From assembly GCA_034664425.1 (NCBI GenBank), contig JAXDHR010000127.1:1-64000 (forward strand): a DNA stretch of 64,000 nucleotides. The letters run 5' to 3'. Made by a program: the position numbers and the translations under genes. Below, in pieces: positions 1 through 7,732 of the stretch. The notes below the pieces were generated by a model. The model saw only the letters and a program-made list of their open reading frames with translations, was not told the DNA's origin and searched no databases. Within the stretch, counting starts at the first letter, position 1. The number at the start of each line of letters is the position of its first letter. Origin of the DNA: DATBDM01 sp034664425. Its GTDB lineage: Bacteria; Actinomycetota; Thermoleophilia; Solirubrobacterales; Solirubrobacteraceae.

Positions 1-1
1 C

Positions 2-487
2 TCCGAGGTCTGCGTGGCCTGGGAGCAGGCGGTCGACGAGGCCGCGGCGCTGGGCCTGCGGGGGGTCAAGGTCCGTACGGGCGTCGTCCTCGACCGCTCG
101 GGCGGGGCGCTCGGGACCATGCTCACGCCGTTCCGCCTCGGCGTCGGCGGTCCGGTCGCGGGCGGGCGGCAGTACCTGCCCTGGATCCATGCCGACGACG
201 TCGTCGGGATCTACCTCGCCGCGCTCGACGGCGACGGCTGGTCGGGTCCCGTCAACGGCACCGCGCCGGAGCCGGTCACGAACCGGGACTTCGCGCACGC
301 GCTCGGGCGCGCGATCCACCGGCCGGCGTTCGCGCCGGTACCGGCCCTCGCCGTCAGGGCGCTCTACGGCGACATGGCCGAGATGGTCACGCAGGGGCAG
401 CGCGCCGTTCCCAGGCGCCCGCTCGAGCTCGGCTACCGCTTCCGCCACCCGGAGCTGGACGACGCCCTGCGCAGCGCGCTGGCCTGA
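2..487 (+). CDS. TIGR01777-family (YfcH-like) epimerase, 3' part
   Basis: This is the C-terminal part of an SDR-type NAD(P)-binding sugar-epimerase-like protein; the N-terminal Rossmann GxxGxxG part lies outside the window. The visible 161 codons hold the family's PWIHADD segment (around visible residue 63) and a C-terminal DUF1731-like end, with a MAEMVTQGQR stretch followed by a GYRFRHPELDDAL ending typical of TIGR01777 proteins. The frame is open to the left edge, so the internal GTG at 14 is not the start. The substrate is unknown for most of the family; YfcH-like proteins are annotated only as oxidoreductases. No clear operon partner is visible downstream, as 191 bases separate it from the next gene. 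Confidence 0.85.
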   Translation, partial: SEVCVAWEQAVDEAAALGLRGVKVRTGVVLDRSGGALGTMLTPFRLGVGGPVAGGRQYLPWIHADDVVGIYLAALDGDGWSGPVNGTAPEPVTNRDFAHALGRAIHRPAFAPVPALAVRALYGDMAEMVTQGQRAVPRRPLELGYRFRHPELDDALRSALA

Positions 488-678
488 CCTGCGCCCGGGG
501 GCCGTGATACCTCCCCGCGTGCGGGCCGTCGGGGTGCGGCGTACGCGCACCGGCGAGTTCGCCCGCGCGCCGGGGCGCGTCGGGTTCACCCGGCTGCCGG
601 CGCCACATCCACCTCGGCGTGCCGCGCGCCCGCGCCGGCCCGGACACATCCGAGCGCCGAGCGCCATGATGGGAGGCG

Positions 679-1041
679 ATGGTGCTGCCCCCAGACCTGA
701 GCCGTCTCGGCGACGAGCTGACCGGCGCGGCCGCCCGGTCGCTCGACGCGCGCCGTCGCCGGCGCGCGCTGGTCGGACGTGGCGCGGCGACCGCGGTCGC
801 GGGCGTGCTCGCCTTCGCGGTGCTCTCCCCCGCCGCGCTCGGGCCGGCCCAGACGCGTCCCCAGCCGCCGCTGGCGCGGGCGGCCGGCACGCCGACGCTC
901 GTTGCCGACGGCGTGTCGTCCAGCTGCGACCAGGGCCGCGGGTCCCGCTTCGGCCTGCCGGCCTGCGGCCACACGGCCTCGCAGCGGCCGGCGCCGCAGC
1001 CGATGATCCTTCCGCGGCGCCTGGCGGCGGCCCGGATCTAG
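679..1041 (+). CDS. hypothetical single-pass membrane or secreted protein
   Basis: I do not recognise this 120-residue protein. It has an N-terminal cytosolic stretch with an Arg cluster (around residues 25-30), one hydrophobic segment at about 32-52, and a Pro/Ala/Arg-rich tail carrying two cysteines (CDQGRG and ACGH regions). The charge pattern is that of a type II anchor or an atypical signal peptide. A GGGAGG motif lies 2 bases before the ATG and 5 bases before the following GTG at 682, so GTG 682 may be the true start. It sits alone between a + strand epimerase tail and the end of a minus-strand operon. It could also be a chance GC-rich frame; the ribosome-binding site and membrane segment are the only support. 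Confidence 0.5.
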   Translation: MVLPPDLSRLGDELTGAAARSLDARRRRRALVGRGAATAVAGVLAFAVLSPAALGPAQTRPQPPLARAAGTPTLVADGVSSSCDQGRGSRFGLPACGHTASQRPAPQPMILPRRLAAARI

Positions 1042-1055
1042 CGAGTTTCGTTCGG

Positions 1056-1313
1056 CTACGCGGCGTCGCCGCGCGAACCGTGCGCCGACTTGGCGCGACC
1101 TACCGGGCCGATCGTCTTCCACTTCGAGCCGGGCTTGGCCGGCCAGACGAGCCAGATGATCACGCCGACGAAGTGCAGCAGCAGCCCCGACGCGAGGCCC
1201 TGCTTCTCGCTGTAGCCCTTGCGCTCGGAGAGGTAGGACGCGATGACCGCCATCAGCAGCCAGGCGTAGAGGAGCCACAGCGCGGTGGCCCCGAGGAGGG
1301 CGAAGACGGTCAT
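1056..1313 (-). CDS. small two-helix membrane protein coupled to livF
   Basis: An 85-residue protein with two hydrophobic helices (about residues 3-26 and 42-60) joined by a polar loop containing SERKGYSEKQG, followed by a basic tail (WPAKPGSKWK). Its ATG overlaps the livF stop as ATGA (1310-1313), so it is very likely translated by coupling as the last cistron of the branched-chain amino acid importer operon. The helix-RKG-helix-basic pattern resembles small hydrophobic proteins found singly in many actinobacteria, none with a firm function known to me. A role as an accessory of the Liv transporter is suggested only by position. Confidence 0.8.
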   Translation of the reverse strand: MTVFALLGATALWLLYAWLLMAVIASYLSERKGYSEKQGLASGLLLHFVGVIIWLVWPAKPGSKWKTIGPVGRAKSAHGSRGDAA

Positions 1314-2020
1314 TGTCCGAGGTAGGCCTTCTGGACTTCGGGGTTGGTCCGCAGCGACGCCGACTCGTCCGCCAGCGTGACGGCGCCGGTCTCGAGCACG
1401 TAGCCGCGGCTGGACACCTCGAGCGCGAAGTTCGCGTTCTGCTCGACGAGCAGGATCGTCGTCCCCTGCTTGTTGATCTCGGCGATCGTCTCGTAGATTC
1501 GCTCCGTGAGCACCGGCGAGATGCCCATCGACGGCTCGTCGAGCAGCAGCAGCTTGGGCGAGCCCATCAGCGCGCGGCCGATGGCGAGCATCTGCTGCTC
1601 GCCGCCGGACATCGTCCCGGCCTTCTGCGTCTCGCGCTCCTGCAGGCGCGGGAACAGGTCGAAGACGCGGTCGAGGTCCTCGCCGATCTTGGCATGGTCG
1701 CGGCGCAGGTAGGCGCCGAGCTCGAGGTTCTCGCGCACGGTCATGCGCTGGAAGCACTTGCGTCCCTCGGGTGACTGGCAGATGCCGAGTGCGACGATCT
1801 CCTGCGGGGGCAGTTGGGCGATCTCCTCGCCGTCGAAGCGGATCGAGCCCTCGCGCGGAGGAGTCAGCCCGGAGATCGAGCGCAGCGTGGTCGACTTGCC
1901 CGCTCCGTTGGAGCCGATCAGCGTGACGCACTCACCCTGCTCGACCGTCAGGCTGACGCCCTTGAGCGCCTGGATGTTCCCGTAAAACGTCTTGATGTCG
2001 TCGATTTCCAGGAACGCCAT
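1310..2020 (-). CDS. livF: branched-chain amino acid ABC transporter ATP-binding protein LivF
   Basis: One of the two cytoplasmic ATPases that power a Leu/Ile/Val-type (HAAT family) importer; it pairs with LivG on the LivH-LivM membrane core. The 236-residue length is normal. Walker A GSNGAGKST is at 36-44, the signature MSGGEQ at 137-142, and Walker B LLLLDEPS at about 157-164. The start is taken at the ATG giving MAFLEIDDIK, with GGAGGGG about 10 bases upstream. A longer in-frame reading from 2080 adds only a non-conserved tail. It is separated from livG by 103 bases, an unusual gap in this otherwise overlapping operon, and its stop overlaps the 85-aa membrane protein. HAAT transporters may also carry amides or urea, so the substrate is not certain. 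Confidence 0.95.
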   Translation of the reverse strand: MAFLEIDDIKTFYGNIQALKGVSLTVEQGECVTLIGSNGAGKSTTLRSISGLTPPREGSIRFDGEEIAQLPPQEIVALGICQSPEGRKCFQRMTVRENLELGAYLRRDHAKIGEDLDRVFDLFPRLQERETQKAGTMSGGEQQMLAIGRALMGSPKLLLLDEPSMGISPVLTERIYETIAEINKQGTTILLVEQNANFALEVSSRGYVLETGAVTLADESASLRTNPEVQKAYLGQ

Positions 2021-2123
2021 CCCTAGTGCTCCCCTCCGCAAGGTGGGCGCATCGTCCGGCGCAGTCCGGGTCGTTGCCACCGGCCCGGCCCGCCGGAATG
2101 CGTCGAACTTGTGAACGTGTGCA

Positions 2124-2936
2124 CTAGCCCTCCACCGTCGCCTGCTTGCCCAGGTAGGCCTCGACCACGCGCGGGTTGCTGCGCACCTCCGCGGGCGCGC
2201 CCTCGGCGATCTTCTCGCCGTGGTCGAGCACCGAGATCCGCTCCGAGACGCCCATGACCACGCGCATGTCGTGCTCGATCAGCACGATCGTGATCCCGCG
2301 CTCGTCGCGCAGCCGGCGCATGAACTGCGTCAGCTCGGCCGACTCCTGCGGGTTCATCCCCGCCGTCGGCTCGTCGAGCAGCAGCACCCGCGGCGAGGAC
2401 GCGAGCGCGCGCGCGATCTCCACCCGGCGCTGGTCGCCGTAGGCGAGGTTGATCGCGAGCTGGCCGTGGACGCGCGCGGGCAGCCCGACGTACTCGAGCT
2501 CCTCCGTGGCCTTCACGCGCACCGCCTTCTCCTCGCGGCGGACCTTCGGCGTCCGGAAGATCGAGCCGAACAGCCCGGCACTCATGCGCGAGTTCTGGCC
2601 GACCATCACGTTCTCGAGCGCCGTCATGGTCGAGAACAGGCGGATGTTCTGGAACGTCCGCGCCATCCCGAGCTTCATGATCACGTCCGGCCGATCGCCG
2701 GTCACGTCGCGCCCCTCGAAGGCGATCCCCCCGAGCGTCGGCTTGTAGAAGCCGGTGAGCATGTTGAAGAACGTCGTCTTGCCGGCACCGTTGGGCCCGA
2801 TGATCGAGACGATCGAGCGGTCGGGCACCTGGAAGGTGACGTCGGAGACGGCGGTCAGGCCGCCGAACTGCTTGGTGATCCCGCGCGCGTCAAGCACGAT
2901 CGTCCCCGCGCCGCCGTTCTCGGTCGTCTCGGTCAT
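2124..2936 (-). CDS. livG: branched-chain amino acid ABC transporter ATP-binding protein LivG
   Basis: Second ATPase of the Liv importer, 270 residues. After a short polar N-terminus rich in Thr, Glu and Gly, the ABC core has Walker A GPNGAGKTT at 47-55, the LivG-type signature LAYGDQRR in place of LSGGQ, Walker B VLLLDEPTAG, and the H-loop in LIEHDM. It ends in VEAYLG, the usual LivG C-terminus. The ATG overlaps the livM stop (2933-2936, ATGA), so translation is probably coupled. LivG and LivF would form the nucleotide-binding heterodimer. Confidence 0.95.
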   Translation of the reverse strand: MTETTENGGAGTIVLDARGITKQFGGLTAVSDVTFQVPDRSIVSIIGPNGAGKTTFFNMLTGFYKPTLGGIAFEGRDVTGDRPDVIMKLGMARTFQNIRLFSTMTALENVMVGQNSRMSAGLFGSIFRTPKVRREEKAVRVKATEELEYVGLPARVHGQLAINLAYGDQRRVEIARALASSPRVLLLDEPTAGMNPQESAELTQFMRRLRDERGITIVLIEHDMRVVMGVSERISVLDHGEKIAEGAPAEVRSNPRVVEAYLGKQATVEG

Positions 2937-4165
2937 GCGCGTGCGCTGAGGACCGGCTCCTCGCCGCCCTCCGAGTCGGTCATCTCCATCGCCCGGCGCC
3001 GTTCCGGCAGCAGGCCCTGCGGGCGCAGGATCATCATGATCACGAGCAGGAACCCGTAGATCCCGAACGTGATCTGCGTCATGTCGAAGTCCAGCCCGAC
3101 CTTCGACGGCAGCGAGTTCAGCACGTCCGGCAGCAGCCAGAAGTTGATGAAGGTCAGCGTGATCGCGCCGAGCACCGTGCCCCAGATCGAGCCGAGGCCG
3201 CCCAGGATCACCATGCCGAGGATCAGGATCGAGAAGTAGAACTGGAACTGGTCGGCGTTGACGGTCGAGTTGTAGGAGCCCAGGAACGCCCCGGAGATCC
3301 CGCCGAAGGCGGCGCCGGTGCCGTAGGCGAGCAGCTTCGTCTTGACCGATGGGACGCCCATCGCCACCGCGGCGACCTCGTCCTCGCGCAGCGCGATCCA
3401 TGCGCGCCCCAGCCGCGAGTCGCGCACGCGGAAGTTGACGAACAGCACGAGCGCGACGAGGACGAGCGCGACGTAGTACCAGGGCCGCTGGTCGAGCTGG
3501 GTGAACGGGGACAGCCCGGGTACCGAGATCTTGTCCGTCGGCGTGATGCCCTGGACGCCGGCGGTGAACGTCTGGTCGGCGCCGAACGCGCTCTTGAGCG
3601 GGCCGCCGATCACGGGGATCTTGGCCAGCTTGATGCCGTCGCCGTTGCGCGCGATGCGGCCGATGATCTCGCCGAAGGCGAGCGTGACGATCGCGATGTA
3701 GTCACCGCGCAACCGCAGCGTCGGCAGGCCGATGAGTATGCCGGCGATCGTCGTGAACAGCACCGCGGCGACCAGCACCAGGACGAAGTTCAGATGGATG
3801 CCCGGCAGGCTGCTCGTGAACGTGTTGACGAACACGTGCACGCCCTTGGAGTGGTTGACGAAGGCGAAGAAGCCCGAGCCGAACCAGCCCAGCGTGTACG
3901 CGCCGATCGCGAAGAACGCCACGTAGCCGAGGTCGAGCAGGCCGGCGAAGCCGACGATGATGTTGAGCCCGAGGGCCATCACCGTGTAGGCGAGCGCGAG
4001 CACGCAGTTCGCGATGAACGCGCTGCCCGGGTCGAACAACAGCGGCAGCAGGCACGCCAGGATCAGGAACACCGGCGCGGCCGCCTTCTCCGCCCACGGC
4101 GGCGACTGCCAGCCGCGGGCCCGGCTGCGCGCGGTTCCGGGTGCGGATGCGGTGGCGAAGCTCAT
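2933..4165 (-). CDS. livM: branched-chain amino acid ABC transporter permease LivM
   Basis: Membrane permease subunit of 410 residues, at the long end for LivM because of an approximately 25-residue Arg-rich cytoplasmic N-terminus and a large periplasmic insertion around residues 110-230. Some ten hydrophobic segments are visible. The LivM hallmarks are present: GLNIIVGFAGLLDLGYVAFFAIGAY, the GLPTLRLRGDYIAIVTLAFGEI helix-loop, and the cytoplasmic coupling segment GRAWIALREDEVAA that docks on the ATPases. It overlaps livH by 4 bases upstream and livG by 4 bases downstream. The fill-in of the extra periplasmic loop is not something I can assign. Confidence 0.94.
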   Translation of the reverse strand: MSFATASAPGTARSRARGWQSPPWAEKAAAPVFLILACLLPLLFDPGSAFIANCVLALAYTVMALGLNIIVGFAGLLDLGYVAFFAIGAYTLGWFGSGFFAFVNHSKGVHVFVNTFTSSLPGIHLNFVLVLVAAVLFTTIAGILIGLPTLRLRGDYIAIVTLAFGEIIGRIARNGDGIKLAKIPVIGGPLKSAFGADQTFTAGVQGITPTDKISVPGLSPFTQLDQRPWYYVALVLVALVLFVNFRVRDSRLGRAWIALREDEVAAVAMGVPSVKTKLLAYGTGAAFGGISGAFLGSYNSTVNADQFQFYFSILILGMVILGGLGSIWGTVLGAITLTFINFWLLPDVLNSLPSKVGLDFDMTQITFGIYGFLLVIMMILRPQGLLPERRRAMEMTDSEGGEEPVLSARA

Positions 4166-5220
4166 CCCGCGTCCCTCGTCTGCTCGCCCAGCAGGCCGGA
4201 CGGCTTGAAGACCATGATCAGGATCAGGTAGACGAACACGATCGCGGGCGTCCACTCCGGCGCGATGCGGTTGTCGGAGATCTGCTGGATCGTGCCGATG
4301 ATGATGCCGCCGAGCACGGCGCCGCGGACGTTGCCGATGCCGCCCATGACCGCCGCCGTGAACGCCACGAGGCCGGCCGTGAAGCCCTGGAAGTACCAGA
4401 TCGTCGTCTGGTAGAGCGCGTAGATGAGACCCGCTGCGCCGGCGAGCATGCCGCCGAGCAGGAACGTGAGCGAGATCGTCGTGTCGACGTTGATGCCCAT
4501 CAGCCGGGCGGCGTCGGGATCCTGCGCGGTCGCCCGCATCGCCTTGCCCAGCCGGCTGCGGGCGATGAACGCGGTCATGCCGAACAGCAGCGGGACGGTC
4601 ACCCCGAGGGCGAGCAGGTCGCCGTTGGAGATCGTGACGCCGAAGATGTTGAAGACCTCGTGCTGCGAGTTGATGAGGTCCGGGATGCCCTGGGGCGAGC
4701 CGCTCTTCCACAGCAGGCCGACGTTCTGCAGGATGAAGGAGAAGCCGACGGCGGTGATCAGCGGCGCGAGCTTGGGCGCATTGCGCAGCGGGCGGTAGGC
4801 GACGCGCTCGATCATCGCGTTGAGCACGCCGGAGGCGAGCATCGAGACGATCAGGGTCAGCGCGAGGCCGAGGATCAGGCCGATCGTGCCCGTGGCTGCG
4901 GTCAGGCCGATCGTCGCGAAGAAGCTCGCGGCGGAGAACGAGCCGATCATGAAGACCTCGCCGTGGGCGAAGTTGATCAGCTCCACGATGCCGTAGACGA
5001 GCGTGTAGCCGATGGCCACGAGGGCCCAGATGGCGCCGTTGGAGAGCCCGGCGACGACGTTCTCGCCGAGCCGCACGAGGCTGCCCGTGACGACGAGGTC
5101 GTGGATCGCGAAGCCGACGGGCAGGGCGAGCAGCAGGATGATCAGCCCGTAGTTGCCGATGAACTCCCGCAGGCGCTGCCGCGGTACTGCGGCGGTGGCG
5201 GGGACGGTTGCAGCTTCCAT
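4162..5220 (-). CDS. livH: branched-chain amino acid ABC transporter permease LivH
   Basis: Permease partner of LivM, 352 residues with about eight hydrophobic segments. Hallmarks include NGAIWALVAIGYTLVYGI followed by INFAHGEVFMIG near residues 75-100, and the coupling loop GKAMRATAQDPDAARLMGI near 225-245. An N-terminal stretch of about 20 polar residues precedes the first helix. It lies 71 bases downstream of livJ, and that gap holds a strong GC hairpin which may lower expression of the membrane complex relative to the binding protein. The stop overlaps the livM ATG (4162-4165). Confidence 0.94.
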   Translation of the reverse strand: MEAATVPATAAVPRQRLREFIGNYGLIILLLALPVGFAIHDLVVTGSLVRLGENVVAGLSNGAIWALVAIGYTLVYGIVELINFAHGEVFMIGSFSAASFFATIGLTAATGTIGLILGLALTLIVSMLASGVLNAMIERVAYRPLRNAPKLAPLITAVGFSFILQNVGLLWKSGSPQGIPDLINSQHEVFNIFGVTISNGDLLALGVTVPLLFGMTAFIARSRLGKAMRATAQDPDAARLMGINVDTTISLTFLLGGMLAGAAGLIYALYQTTIWYFQGFTAGLVAFTAAVMGGIGNVRGAVLGGIIIGTIQQISDNRIAPEWTPAIVFVYLILIMVFKPSGLLGEQTRDAG

Positions 5221-5248
5221 GTCGAACGGTTCCGTGAGGTCCGGTCAC

Positions 5249-5275
5249 GCCCGGGGGCCTCCGCGGCCCCCGGGC
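5249..5275 (-). terminator. GC hairpin between livJ and livH (probable attenuator or mRNA-stabilising stem)
   Basis: Perfect 11-base inverted repeat GCCCGGGGGCC (5249-5259) and GGCCCCCGGGC (5265-5275) around a 5-base loop. There is no T-run after it, so it is either a partial terminator or a 3' stabiliser of the livJ message. Such a stem between the binding-protein gene and the permease genes is a common way to obtain more binding protein than transporter. Confidence 0.7.
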
Positions 5276-5291
5276 GATGACGACGGTCCTG

Positions 5292-6557
5292 CTAGCCGGC
5301 GGGCTTCGCCTTGATCGTCTGGTCGAACTTCAGATCTCCGTTTTGGACGGAGTACACGCCGTAGTCGGTCAGCGTGGTGTCGCCGTTCTTGTCGATCGAG
5401 TACGTGCCGAGCACGCTCTGGCGGTCCTTGGTGGCGAAGATCGCCTTGAGGATGTTCGCCTTGCTGCCGTCGCCGGAGCGCTTGATCGCGTCGAGCGCGA
5501 GCCCCATCGCCTCGTAGCCGTAGATCGCGTAGGGATCCGGGTTCTTCACGTGGTACTTCTGGGTGAACTCCTTGAAGAACTGCTGGCCCTGCGGCGGGTA
5601 GGACCCCGGATCGAGGGTCGCGACCGTCACCTTGACGCGCGGGTCGAGGCTGAGCGGGATGCCGCCCTGCTTCGGGTTGACGAAGCCGGACTCGGCGACG
5701 CCGTCGGGGCCGTACATCTTCGCGTTCGGCAGCGCCGCGCCGAAGTCCTTGTACTGCTGGACCGCGCCGTTGGCGGTGATGCCCGAGAAGATGAAGCAGT
5801 CGGCGCCGGCGCTCTTGGCCTTCGCGGCCAGCGAGCGGTAGTTCGCCGCGTTCTTGTCGATCGCGTCGTTGGAGATGATGTTCAGGCCCTGCGCCTTCGC
5901 GGCGAGCTCGATGTTCTTCGAGAGCCCCGCGCCGTAGACCTCCTTGTCGTTGGTCATCTCGACCTTCGTGCACCCGTCCTGCTTCATCAGCGTGGCGAGC
6001 GCGGCGCCCTGGATCGTGTCCTTGGGGACGATGCGGGCGTAGGTGCGCGTCTGCGCGGGGTAGTACTTCTGCGGCTCGCCAGGGGCGGCGCCCGCCTCGT
6101 TGGTGGTGAGGCCCACGGCCGTGTTGGCCGGGGAGATCTGCGGGACGCCCGCCTCGTTGAGGATCGGGATCGACACCGCGGAGGCGCCCGAGTTGAACTC
6201 GCCGATGTAGACCGCGGCGTTCTTGTCCTGCGCCACCTTGCGCGCGTTGGCCTGGGTCTGCTCGGGCGTCCACGCGCCGGCCTGCGCGGTGGAGTCGTCG
6301 AGGGTGACGAAGTTGATCTTGAAATTGCCCGCCTTGCCGCCGTTCTGGGCGAGCGCGAGCTTGGCGCCGTTGTTGAGCGCCTGGGTCTGGGCGCGCGAGG
6401 CGCCCTGAAGCGGCAGGGACGAGTAGACGTTCAACGTCTTGGAGGCACCACCGCTGCTGCCGCTGCTGCTGCTACTGCTGCTGCCGCCGCAGGCGGCGAC
6501 GGTCACCGCGAGTGCGGCGACCAGGCAGCCTGAGGCCGCCATCCGACTTGTCTTCAA
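5292..6557 (-). CDS. livJ: branched-chain amino acid ABC transporter substrate-binding lipoprotein
   Basis: Extracytoplasmic binding protein of the importer, 421 residues, type 1 periplasmic-binding fold. From the TTG at 6557 it has a short basic N-terminus, a hydrophobic core and a lipobox TVAAC with the lipidated Cys at residue 23, then a Ser/Gly linker and the mature domain (NVYSSLPLQG onward). The TTG start is preferred because GAGGAGGGG lies 5-6 bases upstream; the in-frame ATG at 6572 would put the ribosome-binding site inside the gene. An internal ATG at 6542 would shorten the signal peptide. It is the first gene of the operon, with a TAGGAT -10-like element at 6598-6603. Confidence 0.93.
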   Translation of the reverse strand: MKTSRMAASGCLVAALAVTVAACGGSSSSSSSGSSGGASKTLNVYSSLPLQGASRAQTQALNNGAKLALAQNGGKAGNFKINFVTLDDSTAQAGAWTPEQTQANARKVAQDKNAAVYIGEFNSGASAVSIPILNEAGVPQISPANTAVGLTTNEAGAAPGEPQKYYPAQTRTYARIVPKDTIQGAALATLMKQDGCTKVEMTNDKEVYGAGLSKNIELAAKAQGLNIISNDAIDKNAANYRSLAAKAKSAGADCFIFSGITANGAVQQYKDFGAALPNAKMYGPDGVAESGFVNPKQGGIPLSLDPRVKVTVATLDPGSYPPQGQQFFKEFTQKYHVKNPDPYAIYGYEAMGLALDAIKRSGDGSKANILKAIFATKDRQSVLGTYSIDKNGDTTLTDYGVYSVQNGDLKFDQTIKAKPAG

Positions 6558-6597
6558 GGAACCCCTCCTCATAAGGGTTTCGTACTTCGAGGCCGCG

Positions 6598-6603
6598 ATC
6601 CTA
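6598..6603 (-). promoter_or_regulatory. candidate -10 element for the liv operon
   Basis: On the minus strand TAGGAT lies about 40 bases before the livJ TTG, a plausible actinobacterial -10 (TANNNT). No convincing -35 is seen at 16-18 bases upstream, so this rests on one short motif and its position. Confidence 0.3.
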
Positions 6604-6664
6604 CCGGCGACCCGCTGGGAGCGCCAGCAGCGTGCCAGAAGGCGGGGCGGAATGTGCGCCGGCG

Positions 6665-6684
6665 GCCGCACCGAGCGGTGCGGC
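6665..6684 (-). terminator. hairpin after the trp operon
   Basis: Inverted repeat GCCGCACC (6665-6672) and GGTGCGGC (6677-6684) with a GAGC loop, 13 bases beyond the stop of the 57-aa peptide that ends the trp series and before the liv promoter. The perfect 8-base stem without a T-run fits a GC-type actinobacterial terminator. Confidence 0.5.
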
Positions 6685-6697
6685 ACCTGTTTCCGGA

Positions 6698-6871
6698 CTA
6701 CTCGGAGGGGTCGCGACCGGCGCCAGGCAGAAACGGCATCACGATGCGTGCCGCGGCGGCCAGGAGCAGGAAGACCACGGTGATCAGGAAGGCGTCGAAG
6801 CCGGTGGCGCCGATCGCCCACAAGACGACCCAGACGATCAGCCCGGCGATGAGGGTGAGGATGGCGCCCAT
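6698..6871 (-). CDS. 57-aa two-helix membrane peptide after trpA
   Basis: Translating the minus strand from the ATG at 6871 gives MGAILTLIAGLIVWVVLWAI, a short glycine turn, and a second helix FLITVVFLLLAAAARIV, ending in GRDPSE and TAG. The two-helix hairpin with a polar end is a typical small membrane protein. It starts 12 bases after the trpA stop and is followed by a hairpin, so it is probably the last cistron of the trp operon. I do not know a function; similar two-helix peptides are common and poorly characterised. Confidence 0.6.
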   Translation of the reverse strand: MGAILTLIAGLIVWVVLWAIGATGFDAFLITVVFLLLAAAARIVMPFLPGAGRDPSE

Positions 6872-6883
6872 GGGCTGCGGAGC

Positions 6884-7696
6884 CTAGCGGGTGAGGCCGG
6901 CGGCCAGCTCAGCGACGGCGGCGCCGACCGCGGCGGCGGCGTCCTCGCCGGCGTCATGGGCCTCGATCGCCGCGCGCACGAGCCGCGAGCCGACGATCAC
7001 GCCGTCGGCCCCGGCGTCGGCGGCCGCCCGCGCGTGCGCGGCGGTGGAGATGCCGAAGCCGAGCGCGACGGGCACCCCTGAGTGGGCGCGCACGCGCTCG
7101 AGGAAGCCCTCCAGGCCGGCGGCCATGCCGCTGCGCTCCCCGGTGATGCCGGTCACCGAGACGGTGTAGACGAAGCCGCGCGCGCGCGCCGCGATCGCGG
7201 CGAGCCGCTCGTCGGTGCTGGTCGGCGCGACGAGCGGGACGAGCGCGAGTCCCGCGCCGTCGCAGGCGGCACGGATCGCGCCGGCCTCCTCCATCGGGAC
7301 GTCCGGGACGATCAGGCCGGAGATGCCCTGCTCGGCCACCTCCGCCGTGAAGCGCTCCAGGCCGCGCGCGAGGATCGGGTTGGCGTAGCACATCAGCACC
7401 ACCGGGACGCGCTCGGCGATCCGCCGGCCGGCCTCGATCACGGCGGGCAGGGTCGTGCCCGCGGCAAGCGCGCGCGAGCCCGCCGCCTGGATCACCGGCC
7501 CGTCGGCGAGTGGATCCGAGAACGGGACGCCAAGCTCGACGAGGTCCGCGCCGGCGTCCGCACAGGCCTCGCCGATCCGCACCGATCCCTCGAGGTCCGG
7601 GAAGCCGCCCATCAGGTACGGCATCAGCGCCGCGCGCCCGGGCGCGGCGGCGAACGCGGCGGCGATCCGCTCCAGTCCCGTGTCCGCGCCGATCAT
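6884..7696 (-). CDS. trpA: tryptophan synthase alpha subunit
   Basis: Cleaves indole-3-glycerol phosphate to indole and glyceraldehyde-3-phosphate, passing indole through the tunnel to TrpB. The 270-residue TIM barrel has the catalytic Glu and Asp regions in DLVELGVPFSDPLADGP (around residues 45-62) and the phosphate-binding GFGIST near the end. The ATG overlaps the trpB stop as ATGA (7693-7696), as expected for a 1:1 complex. The C-terminus is ordinary. Last biosynthetic gene of the operon. Confidence 0.96.
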   Translation of the reverse strand: MIGADTGLERIAAAFAAAPGRAALMPYLMGGFPDLEGSVRIGEACADAGADLVELGVPFSDPLADGPVIQAAGSRALAAGTTLPAVIEAGRRIAERVPVVLMCYANPILARGLERFTAEVAEQGISGLIVPDVPMEEAGAIRAACDGAGLALVPLVAPTSTDERLAAIAARARGFVYTVSVTGITGERSGMAAGLEGFLERVRAHSGVPVALGFGISTAAHARAAADAGADGVIVGSRLVRAAIEAHDAGEDAAAAVGAAVAELAAGLTR

Positions 7697-7732
7697 CCTG
7701 CCTCGGGCTGCGCGCTCGTCACCGCTCCGCTC
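7693..7732. repeat. 40-base repeat copy at the trpB/trpA junction
   Basis: This block matches 8907-8946 at 34 of 40 positions by eye. In both places it covers the 3' end of the upstream gene, the stop, and the overlapping start of the next gene. On the coding strand it specifies TSAQPEAG-stop here and TGAQREAE-stop in trpF. Confidence 0.6.

Noticed and set aside
6430..6490. Short tandem CTG-like repeat in livJ
   Set aside because: It encodes the Ser/Gly linker after the lipobox Cys, a common lipoprotein feature, not a separate repeat element.
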